64,000 nucleotides of DNA from Ailurus styani (lineage: Eukaryota; Chordata; Mammalia; Carnivora; Ailuridae). Location: positions 673,703 through 737,702 of the forward strand of contig LNAC01000102.1 in NCBI GenBank assembly GCA_002007465.1, given 5' to 3'. This document shows, piece after piece, positions 10,321 through 21,673 of the stretch (the stretch's first letter is position 1; the number at the start of each line of letters is the position of its first letter). The notes below the pieces were generated by a model. It worked only from the letters and a program-made list of their open reading frames with translations, was not told the DNA's origin and did no database searches. The translations under genes were made by a program, and so were the position numbers.

Positions 10321-12615
10321 TTAATTAATTGATATAGAACTATTAAATTATATAAGAGTAAAAACTTTATGAATCCTACCTGATTTTTCTTTGTAATATG
10401 TTGTCATCAGCAATATGTCAAGAGTGATCAAGAAACTGTAATTTACTGGGATGTATCTTGCTGGTGGGGACCAGAGGCAGTCACTATAAAAGTAACACAA
10501 TGTCAGAATCCCTCACTTTTGTGGGCCATTTCTAGTGCCTGGGAGAGCCATTAGAAATGTGTCCACATTGTCATATGCTTTTGTAAAATTAGCCAAAGTA
10601 AGATGTTTTCACCAGCTAAAACAATTGTCCCTTTCCATTCCATTGTTCCCCTTGTTAGACTTGCCCTAGGGTCTCGGGGTTTTGGAATGGCATGGGTTTT
10701 GAGAGACAAATAAAGGGAGTTAAGCAGAGGAAGCATTTACTTTGGGGGCATATCTATATAACTCAACAAAACTTTGTGTTGTTATTTATTGCTGGGTGTC
10801 CAGGTGGAGGAATAACCTCCAGGAATACCACTATTGTTCCCAATGCTGACTCATCCAACTCATAAGTGTCACAGATTATATTGCAATAGGAACATGCCCT
10901 ATCTACTCAGCCCTAGGTCTGAGGGCCAAACAAAGAAGGCTACGCACGTATGGACCTGAAGCTAGCCTGCTGAAATTTCTTCCAATGATCAGACACACAA
11001 AATTGTTAGTGGAAGATTTTGTCTCCACAATACGTACCCAAAATGGAAGTTTTATTAGGAATAAACTAAGTAATTCAGAATATACCATTTTAAATACTTT
11101 ATACATGTTTTGATGGGAATCTTGCAAGAGAGAGTTTATAAGAATTCCTGTGTTTATAGAGCAAAACCATAGCAGTACCACCTGCGTCCCGAAGGTCTGT
11201 GTGTGAGGTCGTATGTTTTATGCAGCTCAGTGTGTGCGATCATATCTTAGTCTATCCAACGCGTCTTGTCCCGACAGTAGTTCCAGATGAAAAAACATAT
11301 AACATTGACACTGATATAGTGGAAACATACAAAATTGCCCCTAAATGTGGTAAAATGACCTAAAGAAAACAGTGTTCCTGTGATAAAAATTCCTACACGT
11401 ATCTGTTAACATGTTAATGTACATAGTAGGAGTGATTTGATTACCAATTTATATTGCTCTATACAGTATCGGAGCAATTTTAAATATGCAATTTTAATTG
11501 TACTTTTGCATATCTTAAATTCAGGTTAATTTTGTACATTTTTTTCCTGAATTATTGAAAGAAGAAATAGAAAGAAGCATCCAACTAGCAGCCAAAAATC
11601 TTTTCTGGAAAAAAAAGACTGCAGTAGCTTCAAAATCTCCAATTTCTCTTAATACATCACGAGGAAACTGAATTCTCTTGTGAAAAAAGTCACTAAGATA
11701 AGGAAAAGGACTAAAAGAGCCCAAACAGACAAATGTAATAAAAATGATAATACAAAAGATAAATATGTTTATGAGAACTAGACTACTTCTAGAAGGATAA
11801 AAGAAAGAATGAAGGAAAGTAAAAGGAGAGAAATTTGAAGTTTAACAGAACATTCCAGATGGTCAATAGCAGCTCCATTTTGATGGAGAAGTTGATTTCA
11901 TTAGGAGTCACGTCTTCCCTCATCATGTTGTTACAAAAAGCAATAAAAATTTCAACATTGTTAATGACTGTTTTTCAAAAGTTGTGGCCCTAATATGTAT
12001 AGAGAACTGAACAGAATATAAAATGAAAAGAGTCTCAAACAGATTATTTTCAGAAGAAAAAAAGTAAATGGTTCAGTTATTTTGAGATCCTGGCTAGCTT
12101 AGACTAGCACTAAAGGTTGAATTAATTGTTTGTAAATTGTTTTCAATTAGACAGACCCAACTTATGTAAGACAAGTTCTCAGGCTGAATGACCATATTGA
12201 CAATGCTCAAATCAGGAAGACTACACAGAGTATAAGGAAGCTGTGTTTATTTGTTTTATATGCAAATCAAACAAAACACATTGGACCAATGTCTTAAAGA
12301 ACAAAGATAATACAATATTATTTCTAGAGTGCTAGAAATTAGCTACAGTTGTTATATTTTAAGTGAAAAAGTTTTTTCCCACACAGGTCATAATGAAATT
12401 GAGGTTCTCAAATAATGGAAATTTTATGGAAGTCATCTAATTATTGAATTTAATCCATTGTTACATGAGGACTTGAAAAATTGTCAAAATGAAAAAAAAT
12501 AAGTGTGACTTTTTATCCAAACATTTTACAAAAAAATAGAAAAATTGAAATGATGAGGGGCGCCTGGATGGACCTCTGACTCCAAGCCTTAAGAAAGCTG
12601 ATAGCTTCCACTTTA
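10321..12615. other. Unassigned AT-rich sequence
   Basis: No gene or repeat recognised with support. A 92-codon minus-strand frame at 10903-11181 has no motif. A short match to the SINE head (GGGGCGCCTGGATGG, near 12557-12571) is isolated and not called as an element. Confidence 0.5.
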
Positions 12616-12957
12616 AATTTTGGAACCCAGCATCCATATAAAGAAATCTAGGCTGTCTGGATGAGACAGAGAGAGAACCCCTAGAGTATAAGACCATCTG
12701 ACCACATGGAGTCCTGCTAAGGTACCTTTAGCCCCCAACCAGCATTGCCACCTCAGACATGGGGATGGGGTTATCTCAGATCTTTCCAGCCCACTTTAGG
12801 CAATAGCCAAATACAGATGCAAGAGTGAGCCTAGGCAAGACCAGCAGGAGGACCACGCTGTCAACCTACAGGGCTGTGAGAAATAATAAATTTTTGTTTT
12901 TTAAGTCACTATGTTTTGAGGTGGTTTGTTAGAGAGCACCAGATAAGTGATACACAC
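12616..12957 (+). mobile_element. MaLR/MLT1-type LTR, 3' part
   Basis: The distal end (AATAATAAATTTTTGTTTTT, AAGTCACTATGTTTTGAGG, TGGTTTGTTAGAGAG..., AGATAAGTGATACACAC) matches the typical end of an ERVL-MaLR LTR, including its internal AATAAA. The 5' part is decayed. Confidence 0.6.
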
Positions 12958-13740
12958 ACAGTAGTTCTTTTAGTTGCTGTTGTTGAATGGAATTTCGTTG
13001 TATGGATATACCACAATATAATGAAGACATTAAGTTTCTTAACTGTTTTTTTGTTTGGTTTGTTTTGGCTTGGTTTCGACTATTATGGAAGAGTTGCTGT
13101 GAGAATTCTTGTAGAGGTTTTTTTATGAATGTATTTTCATTTCCTTAAATACCTACAAGTTGAATTGCTAAATTATACGGTAAGTGTGTGTTTAAACTAC
13201 CAAATTGTTTTCCAAAGAAGTTTTATCTTTATATATTCCCAGCAGCAATGTAGAAGAGTTACATTTGTAACAAATGTTGTCCATCTTTTTAACTTCAGCT
13301 ATTCCAGTTAGTGTAAATTGGTATCTCATTGTGGTTTTAATTTGCATTTCCCCAATGACTAACAATGTTTAGCATCTTTTCACATGTGTATTGGCCACTT
13401 GTATAACTATAATCATATAATTTGTTTTGTGAAGTGTCTATTACAATTTTTGCAGTTTTTAAAAAAATGGTTTTTTTATTGTTGAGTAGTAGGAATTCTT
13501 CATATATTCTGGGCATGAATCTTTGCTGAGATATTTGTATTGCAAACATTTTCTCCTGGTGCAGCTTGTTTTTAGTCATCTTAATGATATCTTTTGATGC
13601 ATAGAAGTTTGAATTTTGATGGAATATATTTTATGATTATCTTTTTGTCCTTCTATGAAATATTTGCCATCTCTAAGGTCACAAGGATTTTCTATCTTTT
13701 TTTTCCCCTAAAAGCTTTAGAATTTTACCCTTTGGGTATA
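12958..13740 (-). mobile_element. Old L1 fragment (ORF2/3' region), antisense
   Basis: Antisense L1 phrases in order: TTCCCAGCAGCAATGTAGAA, GTATCTCATTGTGGTTTTAA, TTTGCATTTCCCCAATGAC, TTCATATATTCTGGGCATGA, then a TTTGATGCATAGAAGTTTG block. These correspond to the distal ORF2 region read backwards. Many stops, so not functional. Confidence 0.75.
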
Positions 13741-14060
13741 TATGTCATTTATATTGCACAGTATATACATGTATGTATGTATGTACATACTAGTATTCTG
13801 CTTCTCTGACTGAACCCTACCGATAAACAGTTCAGACATCAGGGAAGCTTACACAGAAATTTAGATCTGTAGCAGGACATTTTCCTCTCTCAACTCCACT
13901 AAGAAGCTCTAGTTTTTAGGTTAACTGGATTATAGCAATACACCTAAATGATGCATATTTTATTTCCAAAACCCAAAGAGACCCAGTAGACATTGTGTCA
14001 CCTTCTTAGGAAGCCCAGATGCAGCAATTTTCCTTCACTTTGGGAAAGACATATCAACAT
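13741..14060. other. Unassigned, with a short (TATG)n patch
   Basis: An imperfect TATG/TACA tetranucleotide patch lies at about 13764-13796. Otherwise nothing is recognised. Confidence 0.5.
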
Positions 14061-14735
14061 GTCCTAGACCAGTGGACCTCCGGAAACTTTAGAGGCGGCA
14101 GGCCCCTGTATTTTTAGGGATTTATTTTACACTTTGACACGCATGTGTATTAACAGTTTTCCTAGGGTAGCTGTTACGTCCTGCTCACCAACTGGTTGAT
14201 GATACCAATGTAATGAAACCATGTGATAAGATGTGCTATGAAGGGACTGGGGTCCCTGAGGACTACATAATGGCATCGCACCAGAGACCTGGCTTGGCCT
14301 GAGGTAGGAATTCGAAGTTATGCTCTTGGCCCTGCCATCCAAAAGCAAAGAGTCCCTGATGATATTTACTAATAATCATAGGTTTCTTTTAAAAATGCAG
14401 TAACAAGCTCAATCACTATATACCATGAGCCAGGGGATGTATTGATTTGCTCCAGTAACAAAACATACCTGGACTCCAGATGCAATTGGAGTCACTGTCT
14501 GATTACAGTGATGTGCTACCATTTCCTGAATTCCATCTGCTTTCTGCACAGGCAAAATAAATGAATTCAATGGGAATGTTGTGGAAAACACCATCTTTCA
14601 AGGGAATCTTTCAAGTGTGTGGTGATGACACTCTGCACCTTTCCTCTTCCAGTGATGCAACATTACTTTGGGTTTACCATTTTGGTAGCTAGGGCAGTTC
14701 TAGTGGCTTCCTCTTGGCTAACTTTGTACCTTAAA
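14061..14735 (-). pseudogene. ERV-L-like pol (reverse transcriptase) remnant
   Basis: Two minus-strand open stretches, 14594-14409 and 14348-14127, recall in collinear order the N-terminal and later parts of an ERV-L-class reverse transcriptase. The first contains ILPVQKADG and TPIASGV-type segments. The second contains an EQDVTATLGKLLIHMR-type segment. The frame is broken between them, the central catalytic block is not readable and no LTR adjoins. It is an ancient, dead endogenous element. The assignment rests on protein-level resemblance only; a profile search would settle it. Confidence 0.5.
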
Positions 14736-15650
14736 GAGCTAGAGAGAGAAGAACAAACCAAGCCCAAAGTTGGCAGAAGGAAGGAAATAACAATGATTAG
14801 AGCAGAAATAAAATTGAAATTAGAGAAAAATCAACAAAACTAAGAGATTTTTTTTAAATAAGCAAAGTTGACAAACTCTAAGCTGTACTAAGAAAAAGAG
14901 AAAAAAGATTCAAATAAATAAAATGGGAAATGAAAGAAGAGATGTTATCCCTGATGATACAAAGATAAACACTATCACAAAAGAGTACTGTGAACAATTA
15001 TACACCAACAAACTGGATAACAAAAAAAGAAATGAATAAATTCCTGGAAACATATAACCTACCCAAACTGAATCACGGAGAAATAGGACGCCTACACAGA
15101 CTCGTAACTAGTATGGAGATTGAGTAGATAATCAAAAAATCTAGCAAAGTAAAGTTTACGCCCCCGTGGTTTCACTGGTGAATTTTACCAAATATTTAAA
15201 GAAGTATTTTTTTAAAGATTTATTTTTATTTATTTTATAGAGAGAGAGCTGGGAGGAGGGGCAGAAGGAGAAGGGAGAGAGTCTCAAGCAGACTCTTCAC
15301 TGAGGTCAGAGCCCAATGTGGGGCTCCATCCCATGACCACGAGACCACCACCCTGAGACCATGACCAGAGCTGAAACCAAGAGTCAGACGCCCAGCTGAC
15401 TGTGCCACCCACGTGCCCCAAACGCTTAAATAAGTATTAACATTGCTCCTTCTCAAACTCTTCCAAAACACTGAAGAAGAGGAAATACTACCAAATTCAT
15501 TTCACAAGGTCAGTATTACCCTGATACCAAAGTTAGACAAAGACACCAAAAGAAGGAAAAGCTACAGGTCAATATCCTTGTTGAATACAGATACGAAAAT
15601 CCTTAACAAAACACTTGCAAATCAACTGCAGTTTATTTATCCAATCACCC
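14736..15650 (+). mobile_element. Old L1 ORF2 fragment, sense, split by a SINE
   Basis: Sense L1 ORF2. The region coding for KEITMIRAEIKLKLEKNQQN lies near 14785-14840. After the SINE come [16 protein letters not shown] and [11 protein letters not shown] (about 15485-15628), the linker and start of the reverse transcriptase domain. The SINE at 15206-15420 interrupts it. It stops abruptly near 15650, where antisense L1 begins. Confidence 0.8.
15206..15420 (-). mobile_element. Old CAN-SINE inserted in L1
   Basis: Diverged antisense SINE (TTTTAAAGATTTATTTTTAT, GTCTCAAGCAGACTCTTCAC, GTGCCACCCACGTGCCCC). An imperfect target duplication is suggested by TTTAAAGAAGTATT on the left and CTTAAATAAGTATT on the right. 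The CTGAAACCAAGAGTCAGACG body is an old subfamily. Confidence 0.85.
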
Positions 15651-17130
15651 ACTGAAAAACACTTTAATTACTTTCAGGTTTTGGCAATTATGAATAAACG
15701 TGGCTATACACATCTGTGTGCAAGTTTTTGTGACAATATATTTTTAACTCATTTGTAAAAAATTACCAAACTGTCTTCCATAGTGGCTGTATCATTTTAC
15801 ATTCCAACTACCAATCAATGAGTTCCTATTTTTGCACATCCTTGCCAATGTTTGGTGTTGTCAGTGTTTTGGATATTGGCCATTCTAAAAGTGTGTAGTG
15901 GTATCTTATTGTTATTTGAATTTGCAATTCCTTAATGACATATAATATTGAGGATCTTCTCATTGCTTCTTTGTCATCTGTATATCTTCCTTGGTCATAT
16001 CTATCCGTTCTTTTGCCCATTTTAAAAATTGGGTTCTTCATTTTCTTATTTAATTTTTAAGAATTAATTTTATATTTTAGATAACAGTTATTTATCAAAT
16101 ATGTATTTTGCAAATATTTTCTTCCAATCTGTAGCTTGTCTTCTCATTCTTTTATGGGGTAGAAGTGTCTTTTATAGAGTAGAAGTTTGAAATAGAGTAG
16201 TGAAGTCCACCTTATCAATTATCTCTTTCATGATGTAACTAAAAAGTCATCACCAAGTCCAAGGTCATCTAGATTTTCTTCTGTTACATTCTAGGAGTTT
16301 TACACTTTTGTGATTTGCATTTAGGTCTATGACCTATGTTGAGTTTATTTTTGTGAAGGCTAGAAGTCTGTATCTAGATCTCAGTTTTCAGATGTGCATA
16401 TCCAGTTGTTTCACCAACATTTGTTCAAAAGACTATTTTTCTACATTGTATTGCCTTTGCTCCTTTGTCAAAGATCAGTTGACAATATACATGCGTGTCT
16501 ATTCCTGGGCCCTCTTTGTGTTTCATGATATATTTGTCTATTCTTTTGCTAATACTACATTTGATTATGGTAATTTTGTAGTAAATTTTGGAAGTGGATA
16601 GTGTCAGTCTTTCAACTTTGTTCTTCTACAATATTGTGTTGGCTATTCTGGGTCTTATTTCTCTCTGTATAAACCTTAAAATGTGTTTGTCAATATCCAC
16701 AAAATAATTTGCTGGGGTTTCAGTTGGGATTGTATCAAATCTACAGATCAAATTGGGAAGAACTGACATCTTGACAAATTTGAATCTTCCTATCCATGAA
16801 CATATATTATCTATTTATTCTTTTGTTTCTTTCATTGGAGTTTTATAGTTTTCCTCATATAGATCATGTATATATTTTGTTAGATTTATACTTAAGTATT
16901 TCATTTTAGGGGGTACTAATGTAAATGGCATTGTGTTTTTAATTTCAAATTCCATTTGTTCATCACTTGTATACAGGAAGGTGATTTACTTTTGTATATT
17001 AACCTTGTATCCTGCAAACTTGCTGTAATCTTCTATTAGCTCCAGTTTTTTTGTTGATTCTTTTGGATTTTTTACATAGACAATCTTTTTATAAAAAAGA
17101 CAGTTTCATTTCCTTTTTCCAAACTGTCTA

Positions 17131-17165
17131 CCTTTTCTTTTCTTTTCTTTTCTTTTCTTTTCTTG
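17131..17165. repeat. (CTTTT)n microsatellite
   Basis: About seven consecutive TTTTC units inside the old antisense L1. Confidence 0.9.
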
Positions 17166-17204
17166 TCTTCTCAAGGACTTACAGTAAATGTTGAAAAGGA
17201 GTGG

Positions 17205-17746
17205 CAACAGAAGACAAAAATACAGATTTGAAGGTATACATGCACCCCAATGTTTATAGCAGCATTATCAACAATAGCTGAACATATGGAAAGAGCCCAC
17301 GTGTGCATTGACTGATATGGATAAAGAAGATGTGATATATATATACAGTGGGATAATACTGAGCCATCAAGAAAAATGAAGTCTTGCCATTGACAACAAC
17401 ATGGATGGAGGTAGTATATATAATGCTAAGCGAAATAAATCAATCAATGAAAGACAAATACCATACGATTTCACTCTTATGTGGAATTCAGGAAAGAAAA
17501 CAATGAACATATGGGGAAGGAAAAAAGAGAGAGAGGGAAGCAAACCATAAGAGACTTTTAACAAAAGAGAACAAACTGAGGTTTGATGGAGGGAGGTGGG
17601 CTAAATGGGTGATGAGCATTAAGGAGGGCACTTGTGATGAGCACTGGGTGTTATAAGTAAGTGATGAATCATTAAATTCTACTCCTGAAACCAATGTTAC
17701 ACTCTATGTTAAGTAACTAGAATTTAAATAAAAATTCGGAAAAAAA
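17205..17746 (+). mobile_element. Carnivore L1 3' end, 5'-truncated, nested
   Basis: Sense L1 3' terminus: CAATGTTTATAGCAGCATTA, GTGATGAGCACTGGGTGTTA, CTCCTGAAACCAATGTTACA, AATTTAAATAAAAATTC and an A-rich tail. It is flanked by GAAAAGGAGTGG (17193-17204) and GAAAAGGATTGG (17747-17758), a 12-bp target duplication with one mismatch. The interrupted sequence on both sides is the older antisense L1. Confidence 0.9.
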
Positions 17747-17782
17747 GAAAAGGATTGGTGAGAGGGGACATCCTTTTGTCTT

Positions 17783-18144
17783 GTTCTTTTTTTTTTTTAA
17801 GTTTTTATTTAAATTCCAGTTAACATACAATGTAATATTAGATTCAGGTGTACAATTTAGTGATTCAGCACTTCCATACAACACCTGGTGCTCATCACAG
17901 TAAGTGCCCTCCGTAATCCCCATCCCCTATATAACCCATCCCCTCACTCCCCTCTCTCCCGGTAACCTCAGTCTGCTCTCTATAGTCAGGAGTGTGTTTC
18001 TTGGTTTGCCTCTTTCTCTCTTTTTCCCTTTTTGCTTATTTGTTTTGTTTCTTAAATTCCACATATGAGTGAAATCATATGGTATTTCTTTCTCTGACTT
18101 ATTTCACTTAGCAAAATACTCTCTAGCTCCATCCACATCCTTGA
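17783..18144 (-). mobile_element. Carnivore L1 3' end, antisense, nested
   Basis: Starts with poly-T, AAGTTTTTATTTAAATTCCA and GTTAACATACAATG, then CACCTGGTGCTCATCACAG, TTCCACATATGAGTGAAATC and CTCTAGCTCCATCCACATCC. TTTGTCTT at 17775-17782 and 18145-18152 is the likely core of the target duplication, and the old L1 resumes at AGCAGGAATG. Confidence 0.88.
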
Positions 18145-18300
18145 TTTGTCTTAGCAGGAATGTTTCTGAATTCTTGCCGTTAAGTATGTTAGCTGTAGTT
18201 TTTTTGTGGTTATTATTTTTCAAGCTGAGGCAGTTCCACTCTGTTCCTAACTTACTGAGATGTAATCGTTTTTTTAAATGTCTTAAATTCTTAACTCCAG

Positions 18301-18521
18301 TGACATGTTTTGGGTTTTATTTTGTTTTGTTTTGGTCTCATTTAAATTCAGGGACAGCAATATATTACCCTCTATCTCTATTCCAGATGAGAAGCCTGAA
18401 ACTATATTAGGAAAACTGAAAGCCAGGAAACAGTTAAGTTTCCTAGTAAAAGAAAAAGAATGAAAAACCTTTTTATAAGTCTTATAAATAGTAGAAGCAT
18501 GAAGTGTATGTCTTTCTCTGA
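18301..18521. other. Unassigned sequence
   Basis: Nothing recognised. Confidence 0.5.
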
Positions 18522-18703
18522 TTTTTTTTTTTAAGATTTTATTCATTTGAAAGAGATTAAGAGTGAAAGCCTGAGAGTGGGGAGGGTCAGAGGGAGAAGC
18601 AGATGCCCTGCTGAGCAGGGAGCCTGATGCGGGACTCCATCCCTGGATTCCAGAGTTATAAGCTGACCGAAGGCAGTCGCTTAACCAAGCCACCCAGGCG
18701 CCC
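18522..18703 (-). mobile_element. Older-type CAN-SINE
   Basis: Antisense SINE: poly-T, TTAAGATTTTATTCATTTG, AGGGAGAAGCAGATGCCCTG, GGCAGTCGCTTAACCAAGCC and ACCCAGGCGCCC. No clear target duplication and several small deletions (for example the ACTG lost before AGCC), consistent with age. Confidence 0.92.
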
Positions 18704-18945
18704 TAGGAGGAACAACTTTTAAAAAACAAGAATATATGGTGTAAACTATAAAGGGCTTTACAAACATGAGAATATCACTATTTATAAATAGGATTTCAAA
18801 GAGGCCTTTTCACTTCAGCCGGAGTGAGATTTCCCAGGTGTTCTATGTTTGGCTGTTCTATTCTCAGGTGGGCTTCCCCTCCTCCTCATCTGTCCTCACA
18901 CGCTTATAAATGGAAACACTGGCTTTCTCTACAGTTTCTGAGTGT

Positions 18946-19330
18946 AGCTGTCTTAATGTGTTCAGGCTATTATAACAAAATACCATTGACTGGGAGGCTT
19001 ATAAACAACAAAAACTTATTGCTCAGAATTCTGGAGACTGGAGTCCCAGATCAGGTTGCCACTGTGGTTGAGTGTGAGCCTTTGGGATTCAGACTTCTCC
19101 TCGTTTTCGCACATGGTAGAAAGAAGTGAGCAATCTCTCTGGAGCCACTTTTCTAAGAGCACCAATCCCATTCCTGAGAGCAGAGCTCTCATCATCTAAT
19201 GATGACCTAATCACCCAAAGGTCTCACCTCCTAGCACCATCACCTTAGGAATTAGGATTTTTATGTATGAATCTGGGGGAGAGGGGACACCTTCAGGCCA
19301 GAGCTGTGGCCTTTGCATATCAGTATCTAT
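18946..19330 (-). mobile_element. ERVL-MaLR-type LTR, antisense
   Basis: Antisense LTR phrases in order: GCTATTATAACAAAATACCA, AACAACAAAAACTTATTGC, CACATGGTAGAAAGAAG, GACCTAATCACCCAAAGGTC, CACCATCACCTTAGGAATTA. About 385 bp, near the full length for this group. No internal viral genes adjoin, so it is a solo LTR. Confidence 0.78.
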
Positions 19331-20500
19331 TTGAATGAATAACAATCCGGTATTCTTAGCTCAAGAAACTGAAGGTTTTAAATAATACATTTTCTATGTG
19401 TTTTAAATAGCAAACTTTGGAGAAACAAAGGAAAGAAAAGATCATCCTTCTTTTCCCCCCACCCCAACCACAAATCAATCCGCCCTCACTGTAAGTGGCA
19501 ACTTTTTTGTAGCATATTAAGCCTTGGGGTTTAGAATAATGGCTTAGTTTGATTAATGAATCGGATTAATCTGAAAACAATCAAGGTTAAAGACATTATT
19601 TATTGCCAGTTATATTTTGTTTTGTAAACGGAAATGCAAGTGAACTTCTTGTTCCGTGTACCTGGGGTGCTGTGAATCATTAATCACAGCTGTCTTCCCT
19701 ACAGCTCTGGGTTCCCTGCAAGTGCTGGCATTCCAGGTCTGCATGGTCCAAAAGACCACCGCACAGATAATAACACCATTCTCAGCTCATGCTGATTAGA
19801 AAACCCAACGTATTTTCATTTAGCTAGTCTCCTGGGAAAACTTTTTTCCAATCGGTTAGTACAATTTTCTTTATTGCTAGCCACTAGGCTATCGTAGTTT
19901 AATGAAAGACCGAAAAAGGAGTTACAAGATAAGTAATTTTTCACATAAGAAACAGCCTAGAAGCATTTACGAATGGGAGCAATTTAGACCATATCCCTAC
20001 CTATGATTTACAGCAAAGACCTGGAGGACCGCGGTTACTGCCTCCACAAGCGCCCCCTGTTACTTCTTGATTGTTTATTTCCCAGATGAAGGAATCAATA
20101 AACTCAAATGGAATTCAAATGGAATAAATATCACTGCCTGAGTCGCTCAATTTGGAGGAGGCTCCTGAGGATTTTGTGTTAAATGGTAGCTTTTTGTCCT
20201 AGAAAAGAAAGTTAATCAAACTGTCCTGCAGTTTCCCAACAAAATGTCTGTTCTGTTCCCGGAGCGTGTCTTATACAGAAGCAAAAATGGTTTGCCAGTT
20301 CCAAAGCTCCTGGCATTCAGCAAAACTCTGTAGTAACCCCACATCTTAAAATATTTCTTTCCCTGAGCCATCTTTTCAACCATCACTTCATTCCTTCAAA
20401 AGGAATCGTGACTTTTTCCCTTTCCAGTGTTCCTAGGAGCTGCATGATGGATGACTCTTCTAATATAAAAAGGCATTGCTTGTCACCTCAGCAGAGACGA
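19331..20500. promoter_or_regulatory. Repeat-free candidate regulatory block
   Basis: No repeat family is visible over about 1.1 kb. It carries a cluster of homeodomain-like sites, notably GATTAATGAATCGGATTAATC at 19551-19571 style spacing (two GATTAAT cores, one giving TAATCC on the minus strand, the K50/OTX-PITX type). It also holds a CTCF-like core AGCGCCCCCTGT at 20049-20060 and scattered CpGs. The enhancer reading is inference and needs cross-species conservation. Confidence 0.4.
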
Positions 20501-21673
20501 CACGTCTTTGGGGGTAGAGCTGGTGGCTCTCCACCAGTTTTGCTGTGAGCTTCAAGTGCCCAAGACTTAATGAAGCAAGTGGCATCATTGTGCTAGTATT
20601 TGAAATCTAAACAGATTTTCTTTAGGGTAACTCTAACAACTCATAATTAAATGTCAGGAACAAATAAAACACCAGACAGTTTAAAAGTAAAATGAAAAGA
20701 AAAAAACACCTTTTGACATCAACCTTTAATTTAGAAGAAACTTAGGTCCACGTGGACATTTGTATAAGTTTATAAATGTTTTTCCAAGGGAAGCTGAACA
20801 TTTAGCACATGTGATGCCTAATGGAGCAGTTGTCTTCTGCCTAGCTGAGATTTTAAGTACTACTGCTCTCAGTTCTCCAAGGAAACCACTCACCTTAGCT
20901 CCAGACTGTTGGGTAGCCCGAGGCTGGATACAAAATCAGAACACAGGTTGATGTTTATTGCCCAGTCGATCCCACAGGGTCAGCACAGACACTTCTAACT
21001 GGGAGACTTATTTCTAGGGCTCTACACTCATGGAGAGAACTCTGGAAGAGATTCATCTTTTCTGAAAGAGCTAGAAAATGAATACGAGGGGAGAGAATGG
21101 ATCCAGTTCAGAAATACCTATTCTTTTACCCTTGATTCTGGATCTGAGAGAAAGCCTGGGTCTGTGGAAGACAGAAAGAGCCATGTCAGGGATAGGTCTC
21201 TGGTCACAGCCTGTTGCTGCATGACCATTTCTATGTTCTCTGGCCTTTATGATCTCATTTCAAGTTGAGGCTTGGTACTGCCAAGGAGCACCTCAAAGTT
21301 TCACATTCTATCTGTCCTTGAAGTCTGTGTGGGTAGCCAGTCACCTATCTTCTGTAACCCCACAGAGTACGCGAGAGGCTTGTTGAGTCAAAATTTTCTC
21401 CAGGATGTCCCTCAGGCTCAACCAGCCCTGAAGGGGAAAACAAGCACAACCCAAGGAGACCATCCAAGAGAACAAAACAGATGGCACGTATAGGAACAAA
21501 CAGTGAAATAAAAGTCAATGGTCAAGAGTTGATGGGGTTACAACTCTTAGATGAGCTTTCATAAATAAAGAGCAAGAGAAAACTAAACCATGCTTATTAT
21601 AAACATTCCAAAATGAACCCAGAGCATCTTAAAGTATATAGTTTGAGAGGACTACTAAATATCCATTACAAAT
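20501..21673. other. Unassigned sequence
   Basis: No family recognised. Short frames only (63 codons at 20760-20951 and 73 at 21272-21493, both +), without motifs. Confidence 0.5.

Larger units (their letters stand above)
15651..18300 (-). mobile_element. Old L1, antisense, with nested insertions
   Basis: Antisense L1 runs from the distal ORF2 region (AATTATGAATAAACGTGGCT; GTGGCTGTATCATTTTACAT) through TATTTTGCAAATATTTTCTTCC and TCTTTCATTGGAGTTTTATAG. It continues to the region upstream of the polymerase centre (ACAGTAAATGTTGAAAAGG / GGTGAGAGGGGACATCC; AGCAGGAATGTTTCTGAATT). It is split by two younger L1 pieces at 17205-17746 and 17783-18144. Confidence 0.82.

Noticed and set aside
12557..12571. 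GGGGCGCCTGGATGG, resembling a CAN-SINE head
   Set aside because: Only about 15 bases match and no body or tail follows; it is not an element.
18283..18693. 136-codon minus-strand frame
   Set aside because: Runs through a SINE and L1 sequence.
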